This document shows, piece after piece, positions 7,152-16,484 of a DNA stretch of 64,000 bases; position 1 is the stretch's first letter, and the number at the start of each line of letters is the position of its first letter. A model generated the notes under the pieces. That model was given only the letters and a program-made list of their open reading frames with translations. It made no database searches and was not told the origin of the DNA. Origin of the DNA: Vulcanimicrobiota bacterium (GTDB taxonomy: Bacteria > Vulcanimicrobiota > Xenobia > Xenobiales > JADMJV01). Where the stretch lies: NCBI GenBank assembly GCA_019637395.1, contig JAHBVR010000023.1, forward strand, positions 71,516-135,515. The letters run 5' to 3'. Both the position numbers and the translations under genes were made by a program.

Positions 7152-8396
7152 TCAGTTCTGAGAGAATTTCTTGACCACCACAACCGCATTGTGACCGCCG
7201 AAGCCGAAGCTGTTGTTGAGGGCGGCGCGCACCGTCATGCGGCGAGCCTGGTTAGGAACGCAGTCGATCGGGCACTCGGGATCGGGAAACTCATAGTTGA
7301 TGGTGGGAGGGACGGCGTCATTCTGGACGGCCAGCACGCAGCAGATGGTTTCCAGCGCGCCGGTGGCTCCCAGAGTGTGCCCGATCATCGACTTGGTGGA
7401 GGACACGGCCAATGTATCAACGTGGTCAGCGAAGACTTCGCGGATTGCGGAGGTCTCCATGGGGTCGCCGACCGGCGTGGAAGTGGCGTGGGCATTGATG
7501 TAGTCGATATCTTCAGGCTTGAGGCAGGCGTCTTTGAGGGCGATGCGCATGGCCTCGGCGGCGCCTTTGCCGTCGGGATTGGTGATATGATAAGCATCGT
7601 TGGTGCAGCCGTAACCGACCAGTTCGGCATAAATCTTGGCGCCACGGGCGTTGGCGTGCTCCAGCGTCTCGAGCACCAGCACTCCGGCGCCCTCGCCCAT
7701 CACGAAGCCGTCGCGCTCCTTGTCGAAGGGCCGCGAGGCTTTGGCCGGCTCATCGTTGCGGGTGGACATGGCCCGCATGGCGCAAAATCCCGCCATGGCC
7801 ACCGTGCAGATGGAAGATTCCGAGCCACCGGCCAGCATGACCTGGGCGCGACCTGTGAGTAGCGTGTCGATGGCCGAGGTGATGCCGTTCACGCCGGTGG
7901 CGCAGGCGGATACGACGGAAAAGCTGGGTCCCTTGATGCCGAATTGCAGACTGACCTGACCGGCGCACATGTTGGGGATCATCATCGGGATAAAGAAAGG
8001 GCTGACTTTACGGGAACCGCCCTCCAGCAAGGCTTTGTGCTGAACTTCGAAGGTGCTCATCCCCCCGATGCCCGAGCCGATGCTGACGCCGATGGTTTTA
8101 TTGTTGCTCTCGTCGATGGTCAGACCCGAGTCGTCGATGGCTAATTTGGCCGCGGCCACGGCGAATTGCAGCACTCGATCCATGCGCTTGGCTTCTTTTT
8201 TGTTCATGTAATCGTCGGGATTGAAGTCGTGGATTTCGGCCGCGATCTGGGTGGTCAGGTCGCCAGGATCAAAAGAAGTGATACGGCCGATGCCGTTTTT
8301 ACCATCCAGGAGGGCCTGCCAGAAATTGGCTACGCCGTGGCCGATCGGGCTCAGGCAGCCGATGCCGGTAACGACGATTCTTGGGGTTCTACTCAT
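7152..8396 (-). CDS. fabF: 3-oxoacyl-ACP synthase II
   Basis: A 414-residue condensing enzyme of fatty acid elongation. The Cys-His-His triad is complete: C165 in VSACATG, H303 in NAHATSTPVGD and H340 in KSMIGHTLGA. The C-terminal glycine-rich NNSFGFGGHN is present. A GGAG site precedes ATG 8396. It is the first gene of the fabF-rnc-yggU-DUF6941 operon. In many bacteria acpP lies directly upstream; here it is absent and a divergent secreted-protein gene is found instead. Confidence 0.97.
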   Translation of the reverse strand: MSRTPRIVVTGIGCLSPIGHGVANFWQALLDGKNGIGRITSFDPGDLTTQIAAEIHDFNPDDYMNKKEAKRMDRVLQFAVAAAKLAIDDSGLTIDESNNKTIGVSIGSGIGGMSTFEVQHKALLEGGSRKVSPFFIPMMIPNMCAGQVSLQFGIKGPSFSVVSACATGVNGITSAIDTLLTGRAQVMLAGGSESSICTVAMAGFCAMRAMSTRNDEPAKASRPFDKERDGFVMGEGAGVLVLETLEHANARGAKIYAELVGYGCTNDAYHITNPDGKGAAEAMRIALKDACLKPEDIDYINAHATSTPVGDPMETSAIREVFADHVDTLAVSSTKSMIGHTLGATGALETICCVLAVQNDAVPPTINYEFPDPECPIDCVPNQARRMTVRAALNNSFGFGGHNAVVVVKKFSQN

Positions 8397-8494
8397 ACTG
8401 ACTCCTGGGGTTGAAAAAATTCAAAAACGGCTTCGCGCAGAGGATCCCCAGTCCTTCCCCAGGATTCGCGGGGGGTGCCGGGAAGCCTGAGTTC

Positions 8495-9469
8495 GTGCCG
8501 TTTGTGTTGGTTCTGCTCTGGCTGGTTCTGAAGTTCCCGGCGGTGGCCCTGGAATGGGCTCACCAACCTTCCACGGGGGAGAAGGTGGTCACTCTAGCGC
8601 CGGAAATTGCCCTTTACTGGCCGGCCGGGGCTTCCCTACCCTATCGCCAGGCTCGTTTGTTTGTGGATGAGGCCGAGGTCAGCGGCGATTGCCTGAAGAC
8701 CGGCATGTTCATCAGCTATAAGCCCTCCAAACCACTGCAACGGGGCGTTCACAAGGTGCGGGTGGAAGTGGGTGATTATACTCAATCCTGGGATTTTGAA
8801 GTGATCGGCTCGAGCTTTATCAAGGGGTGCGTGTTTACGGCTCCGTTTAAGCCGCGCGCTTTCGACAAGATCGTGGTGGAGATGAAGGGCCGCAATATGG
8901 GCAAGGCCTGGGTGGAGCTGACCGGCTTCCCCGAAAAATACAAGATGCTGGAGGAGCGGGGCAGCTATAAGGCCATTGTGAAAATTCCGGCCAAGCTGGC
9001 CGGCAAGAGCTGCCGGGTCGAGGTTTTTTTAGAGAAAGAGGGCGATCTTGATCGCCAGTTGTGCGAGGGTACCCTCACCATTGCCGCGCCCGATCTCACC
9101 ATTCGCTGGGATTCACCCGAAAACGGCTCGACTGTGGATAAAGTTCTGATTGCGCGCGGGGTTACGGTGCCCGAGGCCACGGTCGAGCTGCACGTGCACA
9201 CCTTTTTTCGAGATGGGGTGGACTTCGGTAAGCTGCCCCCGGATACCCATCCTAAGGTCAAAGCCGACGCGGAAGGCAGGTTTCACTATGAATACAAGTT
9301 TCCGCCCGGTTACCCTCGGCTGGCCGTGACCATCATCGGGGTGGCTCGCGATAGCTTTGAAAATACCAGCCAGCCGGCCGGGTTATTGCTTTACTTGAAG
9401 ACCTCGGGTGGTTTGCCCCCCTTGAAGGTCAAGACACCTGTCCTTGACGCGCCGCCTGGATCGCCTTGA
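8495..9469 (+). CDS. Secreted beta-rich protein of unknown function
   Basis: 324 residues if begun at GTG 8495, which puts a hydrophobic signal-like segment (PFVLVLLWLVLKFPAVA) at the N-terminus. A longer frame from TTG 8411 would leave only 14 bases to the divergent fabF start and bury the signal, so I reject it. The mature part is rich in beta-strands and looks like three Ig-like or carboxypeptidase-regulatory-like modules, the last with an ENGSTVDKVLIARG.T.PEA.VELHV pattern. The 3' end overlaps the convergent 115-residue gene by 41 bases. Role unknown; cell-surface or periplasmic. Confidence 0.65.
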   Translation: MPFVLVLLWLVLKFPAVALEWAHQPSTGEKVVTLAPEIALYWPAGASLPYRQARLFVDEAEVSGDCLKTGMFISYKPSKPLQRGVHKVRVEVGDYTQSWDFEVIGSSFIKGCVFTAPFKPRAFDKIVVEMKGRNMGKAWVELTGFPEKYKMLEERGSYKAIVKIPAKLAGKSCRVEVFLEKEGDLDRQLCEGTLTIAAPDLTIRWDSPENGSTVDKVLIARGVTVPEATVELHVHTFFRDGVDFGKLPPDTHPKVKADAEGRFHYEYKFPPGYPRLAVTIIGVARDSFENTSQPAGLLLYLKTSGGLPPLKVKTPVLDAPPGSP

Positions 9470-9776
9470 GCGAGTTTTCCAGGCTGGCGTAAGCAGCCCG
9501 GGCTTGAGCCAGGTGGGCTTCGTTGAGATCGCCGGCCAGCAGTTCGTCCAGGCACTGTTCCAGACTTTCGAAAGCCGCGACGGCCTGCTGCTGGAGGCTG
9601 GGCCCGGTGAGAGTGCCTTCGGGAAACTGGACGGCGCGCATACCGGCCAGGGCCGTGTCCAGGCTGCGCTTGACCAGTTCCAGCCCCTTTTGATACTCCG
9701 CCTCGTCCACCTGACCGGCGCGTCGGCCCTCCACCAGTTCCTCAATCTTTTCGAGAGCGTTGAGGGGGCGGCTCAT
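9429..9776 (-). CDS. Small helical hypothetical protein
   Basis: 115 residues, almost entirely amphipathic helix, with two long helical hairpins and no membrane segment or cofactor motif. The ATG overlaps the stop of the upstream nuclease/phosphatase gene by four bases (ATGA), which supports a real, coupled gene. The composition (short helices rich in E, L, A and Q) resembles the C-terminal region of the 441-residue zinc-ribbon protein at 33.7 kb. Function unknown. Confidence 0.6.
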   Translation of the reverse strand: MSRPLNALEKIEELVEGRRAGQVDEAEYQKGLELVKRSLDTALAGMRAVQFPEGTLTGPSLQQQAVAAFESLEQCLDELLAGDLNEAHLAQARAAYASLENSLKAIQAARQGQVS

Positions 9777-10666
9777 GACTGCAGCCTGAAGCGGGCGCGG
9801 ATGGGTTTATGATCGGAAGCGTTCTGGGTCATTTCCCGGTAGTCTAGCACCTGACTGTCGATCAGTCGATGCTTGAATTTCTCGGGGATGAGGATGTGGT
9901 CAAACTGGCCGGGCGGAAATTTGCCCGCCTTCTCGGGGTCAGCCGGCCAGGTGACGCGTTTTTTCGGTTCCTGGCCGGTGAGCGTGTCCATGAGTTTGTC
10001 GCCGGGACCGTGGAGTAAAGCTTGGAGAGCTGGAGCCTCGGTGGTGTCGTTGAAATCGCCGGTGATGATATAGAGGCGATTGGGGAACTCTTGCATTTCC
10101 CGGGTGACGATTTGCTTGATGGCGTTGGCTTCAGCCAGGCGCTGCAGATCGGCTTCTTTGGCCATTTCATCCCGGCGCTGGCTGTAGGAGTGGGTGGTGT
10201 AGACCGAAACCGTTTCGCCCTGCACGTCCAGGTCGACGCGCAGCAAGTCGCGGCTGAAGTGCCGGTCCCCTTCGAGATTGACTTCCTTGTGGGTGATCAC
10301 CTGGAGCATCGGATACTTGGAAAGCACCCCCAGATTGATGCCGCGCTTGTCGTTGGTGGCGGGCGCGGTGATGTTGGGCAACTGCTCGGGCCAGCGCTGC
10401 AGCACGCTCTCGTTCTCGACCTCCTGGGCGGTGACCACTTCCGCGCCTGATCGTATCAGCACTTTGGTCAGCGCGTTGACTTCCCAGATAGGCTTCTCGG
10501 TGGACCCCTTCTTGGGGTCCTGCCCCTGAGCGTCGAAGAAGTTTTTCATGTTGTAAGTGACCAGGCTGAAGACACCCTCTTCAGGCTGGATTTCCGCCTG
10601 GTTTTTCGGTCGCTTGTTGCGATAGGCGGCGGGATTGTTGAGGCTCTGGGGACGGATCTTGGCCAT
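9773..10666 (-). CDS. Endonuclease/exonuclease/phosphatase family protein
   Basis: 297 residues of the EEP fold. The expected motifs occur in order: TYNMKNF, the metal-binding glutamate in AQEVEN, GDFNDT, and the C-terminal SDHKP. The substrate could be DNA, a phosphoinositide or another phosphodiester. The absence of a signal peptide argues for a cytoplasmic enzyme. I use ATG 10666; a longer frame to 10738 would run into the start of the divergent secreted gene. Coupled to the small helical gene downstream. Confidence 0.85.
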   Translation of the reverse strand: MAKIRPQSLNNPAAYRNKRPKNQAEIQPEEGVFSLVTYNMKNFFDAQGQDPKKGSTEKPIWEVNALTKVLIRSGAEVVTAQEVENESVLQRWPEQLPNITAPATNDKRGINLGVLSKYPMLQVITHKEVNLEGDRHFSRDLLRVDLDVQGETVSVYTTHSYSQRRDEMAKEADLQRLAEANAIKQIVTREMQEFPNRLYIITGDFNDTTEAPALQALLHGPGDKLMDTLTGQEPKKRVTWPADPEKAGKFPPGQFDHILIPEKFKHRLIDSQVLDYREMTQNASDHKPIRARFRLQS

Positions 10667-10737
10667 TGTCCGAGTGTAGTGAAGGGCCCTGAAAAATCCC
10701 TGGAAGGTGCCGGCGGGAGCTCCCGGAACCTTCTCCA

Positions 10738-11154
10738 ATGCGTTTTTTACTGGTTTTCTTGCTGTCTACATGGGCCTGGTCCGAACCTGTTCGCCAGAGT
10801 TGTGGCGGTGGAGTCTCCCTGGAGTTTCCGCAAAAGCCCAGGCTCTGGATGAAGAAGGGCGACCCGAGCCACATTTCATACTCCTGCAGCGGCGAGGGAG
10901 GGCGCTTTTGGATGACCAGTTTCCCCAGCCCTTTTGAAACGGAAAAGCGCGGCATGCAAAATCTCGATTCAAACCTCTCCGAGTTTGGGCCGGTGGCTAA
11001 GAAAAAAGTGCGGAAGGGTCGGTTTTACGGATATCGGTTCACAACGCCGGACCAGCATGTACTCTGGCTGCTGGATAACAAGCGTTGGGTGCAGGTGTGG
11101 GCGCCGGCCAACCGGGCCGGGGAGAAATTCTTGGACTCAGCGCGGTTGCCGTAA
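10738..11154 (+). CDS. Small secreted hypothetical protein
   Basis: 138 residues with a clear signal peptide (MRFLLVFLLSTWAWS, cut near residue 15). The mature part has two cysteines (C22 and C50) that could form a disulfide and several tryptophans. No family was recognised. The gene is divergent from the EEP gene and ends three bases before the 3' end of tRNA-Leu on the other strand. Confidence 0.6.
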   Translation: MRFLLVFLLSTWAWSEPVRQSCGGGVSLEFPQKPRLWMKKGDPSHISYSCSGEGGRFWMTSFPSPFETEKRGMQNLDSNLSEFGPVAKKKVRKGRFYGYRFTTPDQHVLWLLDNKRWVQVWAPANRAGEKFLDSARLP

Positions 11155-11156
11155 AA

Positions 11157-11239
11157 TACGGAAGGCGGGACTCGAACCCGCACGATCTTGCGATCCCGGG
11201 ATTTTAAGTCCCGTGCGTCTACCATTCCGCCACTCCCGC
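11157..11239 (-). tRNA. tRNA-Leu (anticodon UAA)
   Basis: An 83-base cloverleaf with a variable arm, as expected for class II tRNA-Leu. The anticodon loop CUUAAAA sits in a CGGGA/UCCCG stem; the T-loop is GGGTTCGAGTCCC. The CCA end is not encoded (the next bases are TTT). The acceptor stem includes G1:U72 and G5:U68 pairs. It lies just downstream of the FtsB-like gene and is probably co-transcribed with it. Confidence 0.95.
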
Positions 11240-11248
11240 GTGCAGTTT

Positions 11249-11275
11249 CTGGGCTTCTGCTCCGGCTAAGCCCAG
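11249..11275. repeat. 8-base-pair inverted repeat between the ftsB-like gene and tRNA-Leu
   Basis: Arms CTGGGCTT (11249-11256) and AAGCCCAG (11268-11275) with an 11-base loop. No T-run follows on either strand, so it is more likely an RNA processing or folding element than a terminator. Confidence 0.5.
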
Positions 11276-11279
11276 TCCT

Positions 11280-11687
11280 TTAACCGATAAAGAACCAGTG
11301 CATGAAGCGCATCATCAGACCGGGGTCGGCGGATTCGACGGCTACGGTGGGCTTGAGGGGAGCTTTGCTCAGGTTCTCGCCGCCGAGGACGACGAAGGAA
11401 ACCTCACCATATTTGATCAGCCCTAGCTTCTCGCGGGCCACCTCTTCCGCGCCCGCGTCGGTGGACAGGTAGGCCACCTGCGCTTTGAGCTGGGAATTAG
11501 TGTACTCGGCCAGGCTGATTTCACTCCTGAGCTTGACCAGCTCCCGCTGGCGTTCTTCCAGTTCGCGCTGTTTGATCTGGCAGCAATAATACAGGTTGTA
11601 GGAAACCAGGCCGAAGAGCACGGCGGTAACCAGCAAGGCCCCCGATTGGCCTTTGCTGGGTTTCTTGATCCAACCGCTAAAATTCAT
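11280..11687 (-). CDS. Septum formation initiator (FtsB/DivIC-like)
   Basis: 135 residues: a short basic cytoplasmic tail, one membrane segment (about 17-38), a coiled coil (about 40-72), then the family ending AREKLGLIKYGEVSFVV. It should act in the FtsB/FtsL/FtsQ part of the division complex. A Pro-rich extension of about 30 residues follows the domain, with a hydrophobic end (MMRFMHWFFIG). I chose ATG 11687 because AGGGAG lies eight bases upstream; GTG 11696 would overlap that site. Confidence 0.85.
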   Translation of the reverse strand: MNFSGWIKKPSKGQSGALLVTAVLFGLVSYNLYYCCQIKQRELEERQRELVKLRSEISLAEYTNSQLKAQVAYLSTDAGAEEVAREKLGLIKYGEVSFVVLGGENLSKAPLKPTVAVESADPGLMMRFMHWFFIG

Positions 11688-11907
11688 GGCCGCCACTCCC
11701 TGTCACTTGAATGTCTTTCAATTCCCGAGCCGGGCCCCGTTTCCTGCCGGGATGTTCACCTGACGAATAAGTTTGCTCTAAGTTCTGTGAGGCTTTGTTC
11801 GCTCCCCGGGCGCTAAGCTTGGGGACTTTCGAAAAAGAAGAGATGAACTCGCCCTCAATGTGAGCTTTGGCCACTGGTGACCAAGGCCGGGTTCTGGCTG
11901 AGCCCTG

Positions 11908-13347
11908 CTACTTCTGGCCGAGGATGCGGAAGGTGATGAAGTTGGTGGGGGCGCCGAGGGGCATGCCGGCTACGATCACGATGGTGTCGCCGGGCTGCAT
12001 GAAGGGCTGCTTGAGAGCGGCTTCTTCGGCGTGGGCCAGCAATTCATCGATCGTTGCATACTGGGTGACTCCGAGCGGGGTGACGCCCCAGCTGAGCAGC
12101 AGCTGACGGGACATGGCCGGATCGGGAGTCAGGGCCAGAATGGGCGCGCGTGGGCGGTATTTGGACAGGCGGCGCACGGTGGTCCCGTTGACGGTGCAGG
12201 CCACGATGGCCTTGGCCTGGAGTTCTTCGGCTACTTCGCAGGCGGCCAGAGCCAGTACTTCTCCGCTCTGACCGGGACCGGCGATTTCAGTCAGGACGCT
12301 TTCATAGTTGAGGTTGCGCTCGGCGCGGTGGGCGATGCGGTCCATGACCTGCACCACCTGCACGGGAAAGGCGCCCGAGGCGGTTTCGCCCGAGAGCATC
12401 ACCGCGTCGGTGCCGTCGAAGATGGCGTTGGCCACATCGGTCACCTCGGCCCGCGTGGGCGTGCTCTGAGTGATCATGCTCTCCAGCATCTGGGTGGCGG
12501 TGATGACCGGCTTGGAGGCCTTCAAGGCCAGCTTGATGGCCTCTTTCTGCACAATCGGCACTTCTTCCAGAGCCACCTCGATGCCCAGGTCCCCACGGGC
12601 CACCATGATGCCGTCGGCGCTCTGCACGATCTCGGCCAGTTCGTTGATGGCCTCTTGCTTCTCGATTTTGGCGATGATGGGGCGGCGAATGCCCACTTCT
12701 TTCATGATGGCTCGGGGGCGATCCAGGTCGGTAGCCCGGCGCACGAAGGAAAGGGCCACCAGATCCACGCCCAGGTCCAACCCGAAGCGGAGATCGGCTT
12801 CGTCCTTGGTGGTCAGCGCCGGAGTGGATAACACCGCTCCGGGCAGATTGACCCCCTTCTTGGACTTCACCAGTCCCCCGTGGAGCACCCGTGTGACCAC
12901 GCGATCGTTATGGCATTCCTCGACGCGCAGTTCCAGCTTGCCGTCGTCGAGCAGCACGATATTGCCGGGCTGCAATTCCTGAGCCAGGCCGTTGTAGGTG
13001 ACCGTCGCGCCCAGCCCGTTCCCGGGCCGAGCAGCCAGTTCCGATTCTGGAGAACGCAGTTCGAAGGTGTCGCCGGCGGCGATCTCCACGCCGTCTTCCA
13101 TCAATCCAAGCCGGATTTTGGGGCCGCACAGATCCTGCAGGATGGCCAGCGGCAGGCCGGTTTCTTGCGAGGCCAGGCGCAAGTTGGTATAGGTGCGGGC
13201 GTGGCTTTCGTGGTCGCCGTGGGAAAAGTTGAGACGGGCCACGTTCATGCCGGCGCGCAGCAGCGCCTTCATGGTTTCCAGATCGTGGCTGGCGGGACCG
13301 ATGGTGCAGACGATGCGGGTGCGGCGGGCCGGTAGCGATTGGGTCAC
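11908..13347 (-). CDS. pyk: Pyruvate kinase
   Basis: 479 residues with the full TIM-barrel plus C-terminal alpha/beta domain. It begins TRIVCTIGPAS, has NFSHGDHESH, the substrate/metal region IIAKIEKQEA and MVARGDLGIE, and the ETASGAFPV loop. It makes ATP and pyruvate from phosphoenolpyruvate. There is no extra C-terminal PEP-utiliser domain. It starts at GTG 13347, overlapping the accA stop by four bases (GTGA), so it is the third gene of an accD-accA-pyk operon that joins pyruvate formation to malonyl-CoA formation. Confidence 0.97.
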   Translation of the reverse strand: MTQSLPARRTRIVCTIGPASHDLETMKALLRAGMNVARLNFSHGDHESHARTYTNLRLASQETGLPLAILQDLCGPKIRLGLMEDGVEIAAGDTFELRSPESELAARPGNGLGATVTYNGLAQELQPGNIVLLDDGKLELRVEECHNDRVVTRVLHGGLVKSKKGVNLPGAVLSTPALTTKDEADLRFGLDLGVDLVALSFVRRATDLDRPRAIMKEVGIRRPIIAKIEKQEAINELAEIVQSADGIMVARGDLGIEVALEEVPIVQKEAIKLALKASKPVITATQMLESMITQSTPTRAEVTDVANAIFDGTDAVMLSGETASGAFPVQVVQVMDRIAHRAERNLNYESVLTEIAGPGQSGEVLALAACEVAEELQAKAIVACTVNGTTVRRLSKYRPRAPILALTPDPAMSRQLLLSWGVTPLGVTQYATIDELLAHAEEAALKQPFMQPGDTIVIVAGMPLGAPTNFITFRILGQK

Positions 13348-14306
13348 GGGGAAACTTTGACTTCGCGTTGGACGCGGCCCATGGCCCGGTATTTCTGATA
13401 GCGCTTTTCGACCAGGTCGTCGGGCGCCAGCTCGACCAGTTCGCCCAGGTGCCTGGTCAGGGCCAGTTGCACGGCTTTGTAAGTCATGGCCAGATCGCGA
13501 TGGGCGCCGCCCAGAGGCTCGTGAATCACTTCGTCCACCAGTCCCAGTTTGCTCAGGTTCTCACTGGTCAGGCCCAGGGTGGCGGCGGCCTGCTCGGCCT
13601 TGGAAGCGTCGCGCCAGAGAATGGTGGCGCAGCCTTCCGGACTGATGACCGAATAGACCGAGTGCTCCAGCATGAGCACGCGGTCGCCCACGGCGATGCC
13701 CAGCGCGCCTCCGGAGCCGCCTTCACCGATGACGATCGTCACGATGGGAACGGTCAGTTCCGTCATCAGTGCGATACTGCTGGCGATGGCCTCATACTGG
13801 CCGCGCTCCTCGGCTTCAATGCCGGGATAAGCTCCGCTGGTGTCCACAAAGGTGATGATGGGCAGCTTGAAGCGCTGGGCCATGGTAAACAGCCGCTGGG
13901 CCTTGCGAAAGCCCTCGGGAGCCGGCATTCCGAAGTTGCGGTGCAGGTTCTCTTTGGTGTCCTTGCCCTTCTGATGGCCGACCACCAGCACGGCCCGACC
14001 TTCGAAGCGAGCCAGACCGGCCACCACCGCCGCATCGTCGGCATAGTGCCTGTCGCCGTGGAGTTCGTGAAACTGCGTAAAAAGCTCACGGATATAGTCG
14101 AGGGTTTTGGGCCGCTGGTCGTGGCGGGCGATCTGCACCCGGTCCCAGGCGCTCAGATTGCTGTAAATGCTGTGCTTCAGTTCTTCGGCTTTGCGTTCTA
14201 ACTGGCGCACCACGCCCGAGAGATCCACACCGTTCTCGGTGACTTTCTTGAGTTCGGCAATCTTTTCTTCGAGCTCGAGCAGTGGCTTTTCGACTTCAAG
14301 AATCAT
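13344..14306 (-). CDS. accA: Acetyl-CoA carboxylase carboxyltransferase subunit alpha
   Basis: 320 residues of the AccA family: N-terminal helical region with ELEEKIAELKK, then the crotonase-like carboxyltransferase domain with GGSGGALGIAVGDRV and the SPEGCATILWRDA motif. With AccD it moves the carboxyl group from carboxybiotin to acetyl-CoA. The ATG overlaps the accD stop by one base (TGATG). Normal length and motifs. Confidence 0.97.
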   Translation of the reverse strand: MILEVEKPLLELEEKIAELKKVTENGVDLSGVVRQLERKAEELKHSIYSNLSAWDRVQIARHDQRPKTLDYIRELFTQFHELHGDRHYADDAAVVAGLARFEGRAVLVVGHQKGKDTKENLHRNFGMPAPEGFRKAQRLFTMAQRFKLPIITFVDTSGAYPGIEAEERGQYEAIASSIALMTELTVPIVTIVIGEGGSGGALGIAVGDRVLMLEHSVYSVISPEGCATILWRDASKAEQAAATLGLTSENLSKLGLVDEVIHEPLGGAHRDLAMTYKAVQLALTRHLGELVELAPDDLVEKRYQKYRAMGRVQREVKVSP

Positions 14307-15181
14307 CAGACCACCTCCAGCGGGCGGGTCAGCAAGGCCAGCATTTCAAAGGTGGTGCGCTTCAGTTCGGCTCGCTTCACGACGCTGTCCACGAAGCCGT
14401 GCTTCTGATAGAATTCGGCTGTTTGGAATCCCGGCGGAAGTTTTTGCCGAATGGTTTGCTCAATCACCCGCGCACCGGAAAAACCTACGATGGCTCCCGG
14501 TTCAGCCAGGATGATGTCGCCCAACGAGGCAAAAGAAGCGGCCACCCCGGCCGTGGTCGGATCGGTCAAAATGCACATGTAGGGCAGGCCGGCTTTGTTG
14601 AGGCGGCGCACCGCCGCTGAAGTGCGGGCCATCTGCATCAGGCTCAGCATCCCCTCTTGCATGCGGGCGCCGCCCGAAGAGGTGATCATCACGGTGGGAA
14701 GTTTTTGGTCCAGAGCTTTTTCCATCATGGCGGTGATCTTTTCGCCCACCGCCGAGCCCATGGAGCCGCCGCGGAAGTGAAAGTCCATCACGCCCAGGGC
14801 CACGCGCAGACCTTCGATGGTGGCGCTGCCGGTGAGCACGGCATCGGAAAGTTTGGTCTTGGCGCGGTCTTGCTGGAGTTTGTTGAGATACTCGGGTCCG
14901 AACTCCAGCGGGTCCATAGAAATGACGTCGGCATCCCACTCGGAGAAGCTGTTCTGGTCGCACATCTGCTCGACCCGCTCCTGAGCGGTCATTTTGTGGT
15001 GATGCCCGCACTTTTCGCAGACTTTCAAGTTGTCTTGAAAGTTCTTCTTGTACATAGCCGTGCCGCAGCCGGCGCACTTGACCCACAGGTCGGAGGCGGG
15101 CGCCTTGGCGGGAACCGCCTCCCCTTCCGAGGAGTCAATGCGGGGCTTTTGCTTGCGAAACTTGTCGAATATGGAGGGCAT
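14306..15181 (-). CDS. accD: Acetyl-CoA carboxylase carboxyltransferase subunit beta
   Basis: 291 residues: an N-terminal C4 zinc ribbon (CAGCGTAMYKK...CEKCGHHHK, about residues 36-58) followed by the carboxyltransferase fold with FRGGSMGSAVGEKI and SSGGARMQEGMLSLMQM. ATG 15181 has AGGAACCTGA upstream. First gene of the accD-accA-pyk operon. The biotin carboxylase and carrier (accC, accB) are not in this window. Confidence 0.97.
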   Translation of the reverse strand: MPSIFDKFRKQKPRIDSSEGEAVPAKAPASDLWVKCAGCGTAMYKKNFQDNLKVCEKCGHHHKMTAQERVEQMCDQNSFSEWDADVISMDPLEFGPEYLNKLQQDRAKTKLSDAVLTGSATIEGLRVALGVMDFHFRGGSMGSAVGEKITAMMEKALDQKLPTVMITSSGGARMQEGMLSLMQMARTSAAVRRLNKAGLPYMCILTDPTTAGVAASFASLGDIILAEPGAIVGFSGARVIEQTIRQKLPPGFQTAEFYQKHGFVDSVVKRAELKRTTFEMLALLTRPLEVV

Positions 15182-15238
15182 TCAGGTTCCTAACCTTTGG
15201 ATCAACTTCCGAGCGGTAGCATTACCCCGTACAGGGGG

Positions 15239-16483
15239 TCAAAAACCTTCTTCGACCACCGCTATGATCTGTTCCCCCCAGCGGCGCTGGAGCCTGCAAA
15301 GCAGGCGTTTCCCACGCAGGGCCGGCCCGCCGCGCAGCAATAGAGGCAAAAAATTATCGCTGGTGGCTTTCATCCAGCCCGGGCGCTCGCTTTCCGACTC
15401 GACCAGCGCTTCCCGGACCTGGCCCAGATTCTGGCGCTGAAAGGCTACTCTTTTGCGCTCGGCCAGTTTGAGCAGTCGATCCCGCCGAATTTGGCAAACC
15501 GCCTCGGGCACTTGATCCGGAAAGCGAGCGGCGGAGGTACCGGGCCGCTGAGAATACGGAAAAACGTGAATGCGGGCGAAAGGAGTGCGGCGTACGTAGT
15601 CCATCAGGGTTTCAAAATCTTGATCGGTTTCGCCCGGGAAGCCCACCATCAGGTCGGTGGTCAGGCTGGCTCCCGGCACCCGCGCCAGAAATTCTTGCAC
15701 CAACGCATCGTAGTCGGCCAACTGATAGCCTCGATGCATCCGCTGCAGCACCGAGTCGCTGGCGTGCTGTAAGACCAGGTGCAGATGGGGACAGAGGCGC
15801 TCATCCATCAGCTCAAAAACACGCCTCGGAAAAAGATCGGGTTCGACCGAGCTGAGCCGGTAGCGAATTCCCTCGCTGCGGGCCAGCAAAAACTCGAGCA
15901 AATCGGCCAGGTCCTCGTCCCGCTCCCGGCCCCAGGCCGACAGGTGGATCCCACTCAGCACCACTTCCTGGGCCCCCAGCTGCAGCACTTGCTCCAGAAC
16001 CCACTCACGGGTCTGAGAGCGGGCCCGGCCACGCACGTAAGGCACAATACAAAAAGTGCAAAATTGGTCGCAACCTTCCTGGATGCGCAACAAGGCGCGG
16101 GCCCGATCGCGGCGCAGCCAGTTGCGTTCCAGGCGTTCGCCGCTGGGACAGTGTTGGGCCCCGATCTTCTCCAGGATCTGTTCGCGCTGGTCGGGTGGCA
16201 GCCGCAGGGCGGTCGAGGGAACCCGCTGCCAGGCGCCGCCCTTTTGAGCGGCGCCGCAACCGGTGACCACCACCTGCTCGCCCAGGCGGGCGGCGCGGCG
16301 CACCATTTGGGCTGACTTGCGATCGGCCTCGCGGGTCACGGTGCAGGTGTTGATCACCTGGCAGTCGGCTGGCTGACCGAAGGCCACTTCCTCGAAGCCG
16401 GCGCTGAGCAAGATCTGGGCCAGCTGTTCGGAATCGGCCTGGTTGGCGCGGCAGCCCAGGGTATGGATGGAGAAAGTGGGCAA
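15239..16483 (-). CDS. mtaB: tRNA threonylcarbamoyladenosine methylthiotransferase, MtaB type
   Basis: 414 residues of the MiaB-like radical-SAM methylthiotransferases. Three N-terminal cysteines (C11, C47, C76) bind the auxiliary cluster, C138-x3-C142-x2-C145 binds the SAM cluster, and a C-terminal TRAM-like segment ends the protein. The HTLGCRANQ opening and [12 protein letters not shown] are typical of MtaB (tRNA t6A37 to ms2t6A37) rather than MiaB or RimO. It starts at TTG 16483, one base after the nrnA stop. No good alternative start is seen. Confidence 0.9.
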   Translation of the reverse strand: MPTFSIHTLGCRANQADSEQLAQILLSAGFEEVAFGQPADCQVINTCTVTREADRKSAQMVRRAARLGEQVVVTGCGAAQKGGAWQRVPSTALRLPPDQREQILEKIGAQHCPSGERLERNWLRRDRARALLRIQEGCDQFCTFCIVPYVRGRARSQTREWVLEQVLQLGAQEVVLSGIHLSAWGRERDEDLADLLEFLLARSEGIRYRLSSVEPDLFPRRVFELMDERLCPHLHLVLQHASDSVLQRMHRGYQLADYDALVQEFLARVPGASLTTDLMVGFPGETDQDFETLMDYVRRTPFARIHVFPYSQRPGTSAARFPDQVPEAVCQIRRDRLLKLAERKRVAFQRQNLGQVREALVESESERPGWMKATSDNFLPLLLRGGPALRGKRLLCRLQRRWGEQIIAVVEEGF

Positions 16484-16484
16484 A

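Noticed and set aside
6552-7862. 436-codon open frame opposite rnc and fabF
   Set aside because: It covers two certain housekeeping genes on the other strand and has no motif; a GC-rich shadow.
11025-11225. Small frame across tRNA-Leu
   Set aside because: It overlaps a complete tRNA and the secreted-protein gene; no independent support.
15222-15237. ACCCC/GGGGT hairpin after mtaB as a terminator
   Set aside because: Only five base pairs and no U-run; not enough to call.
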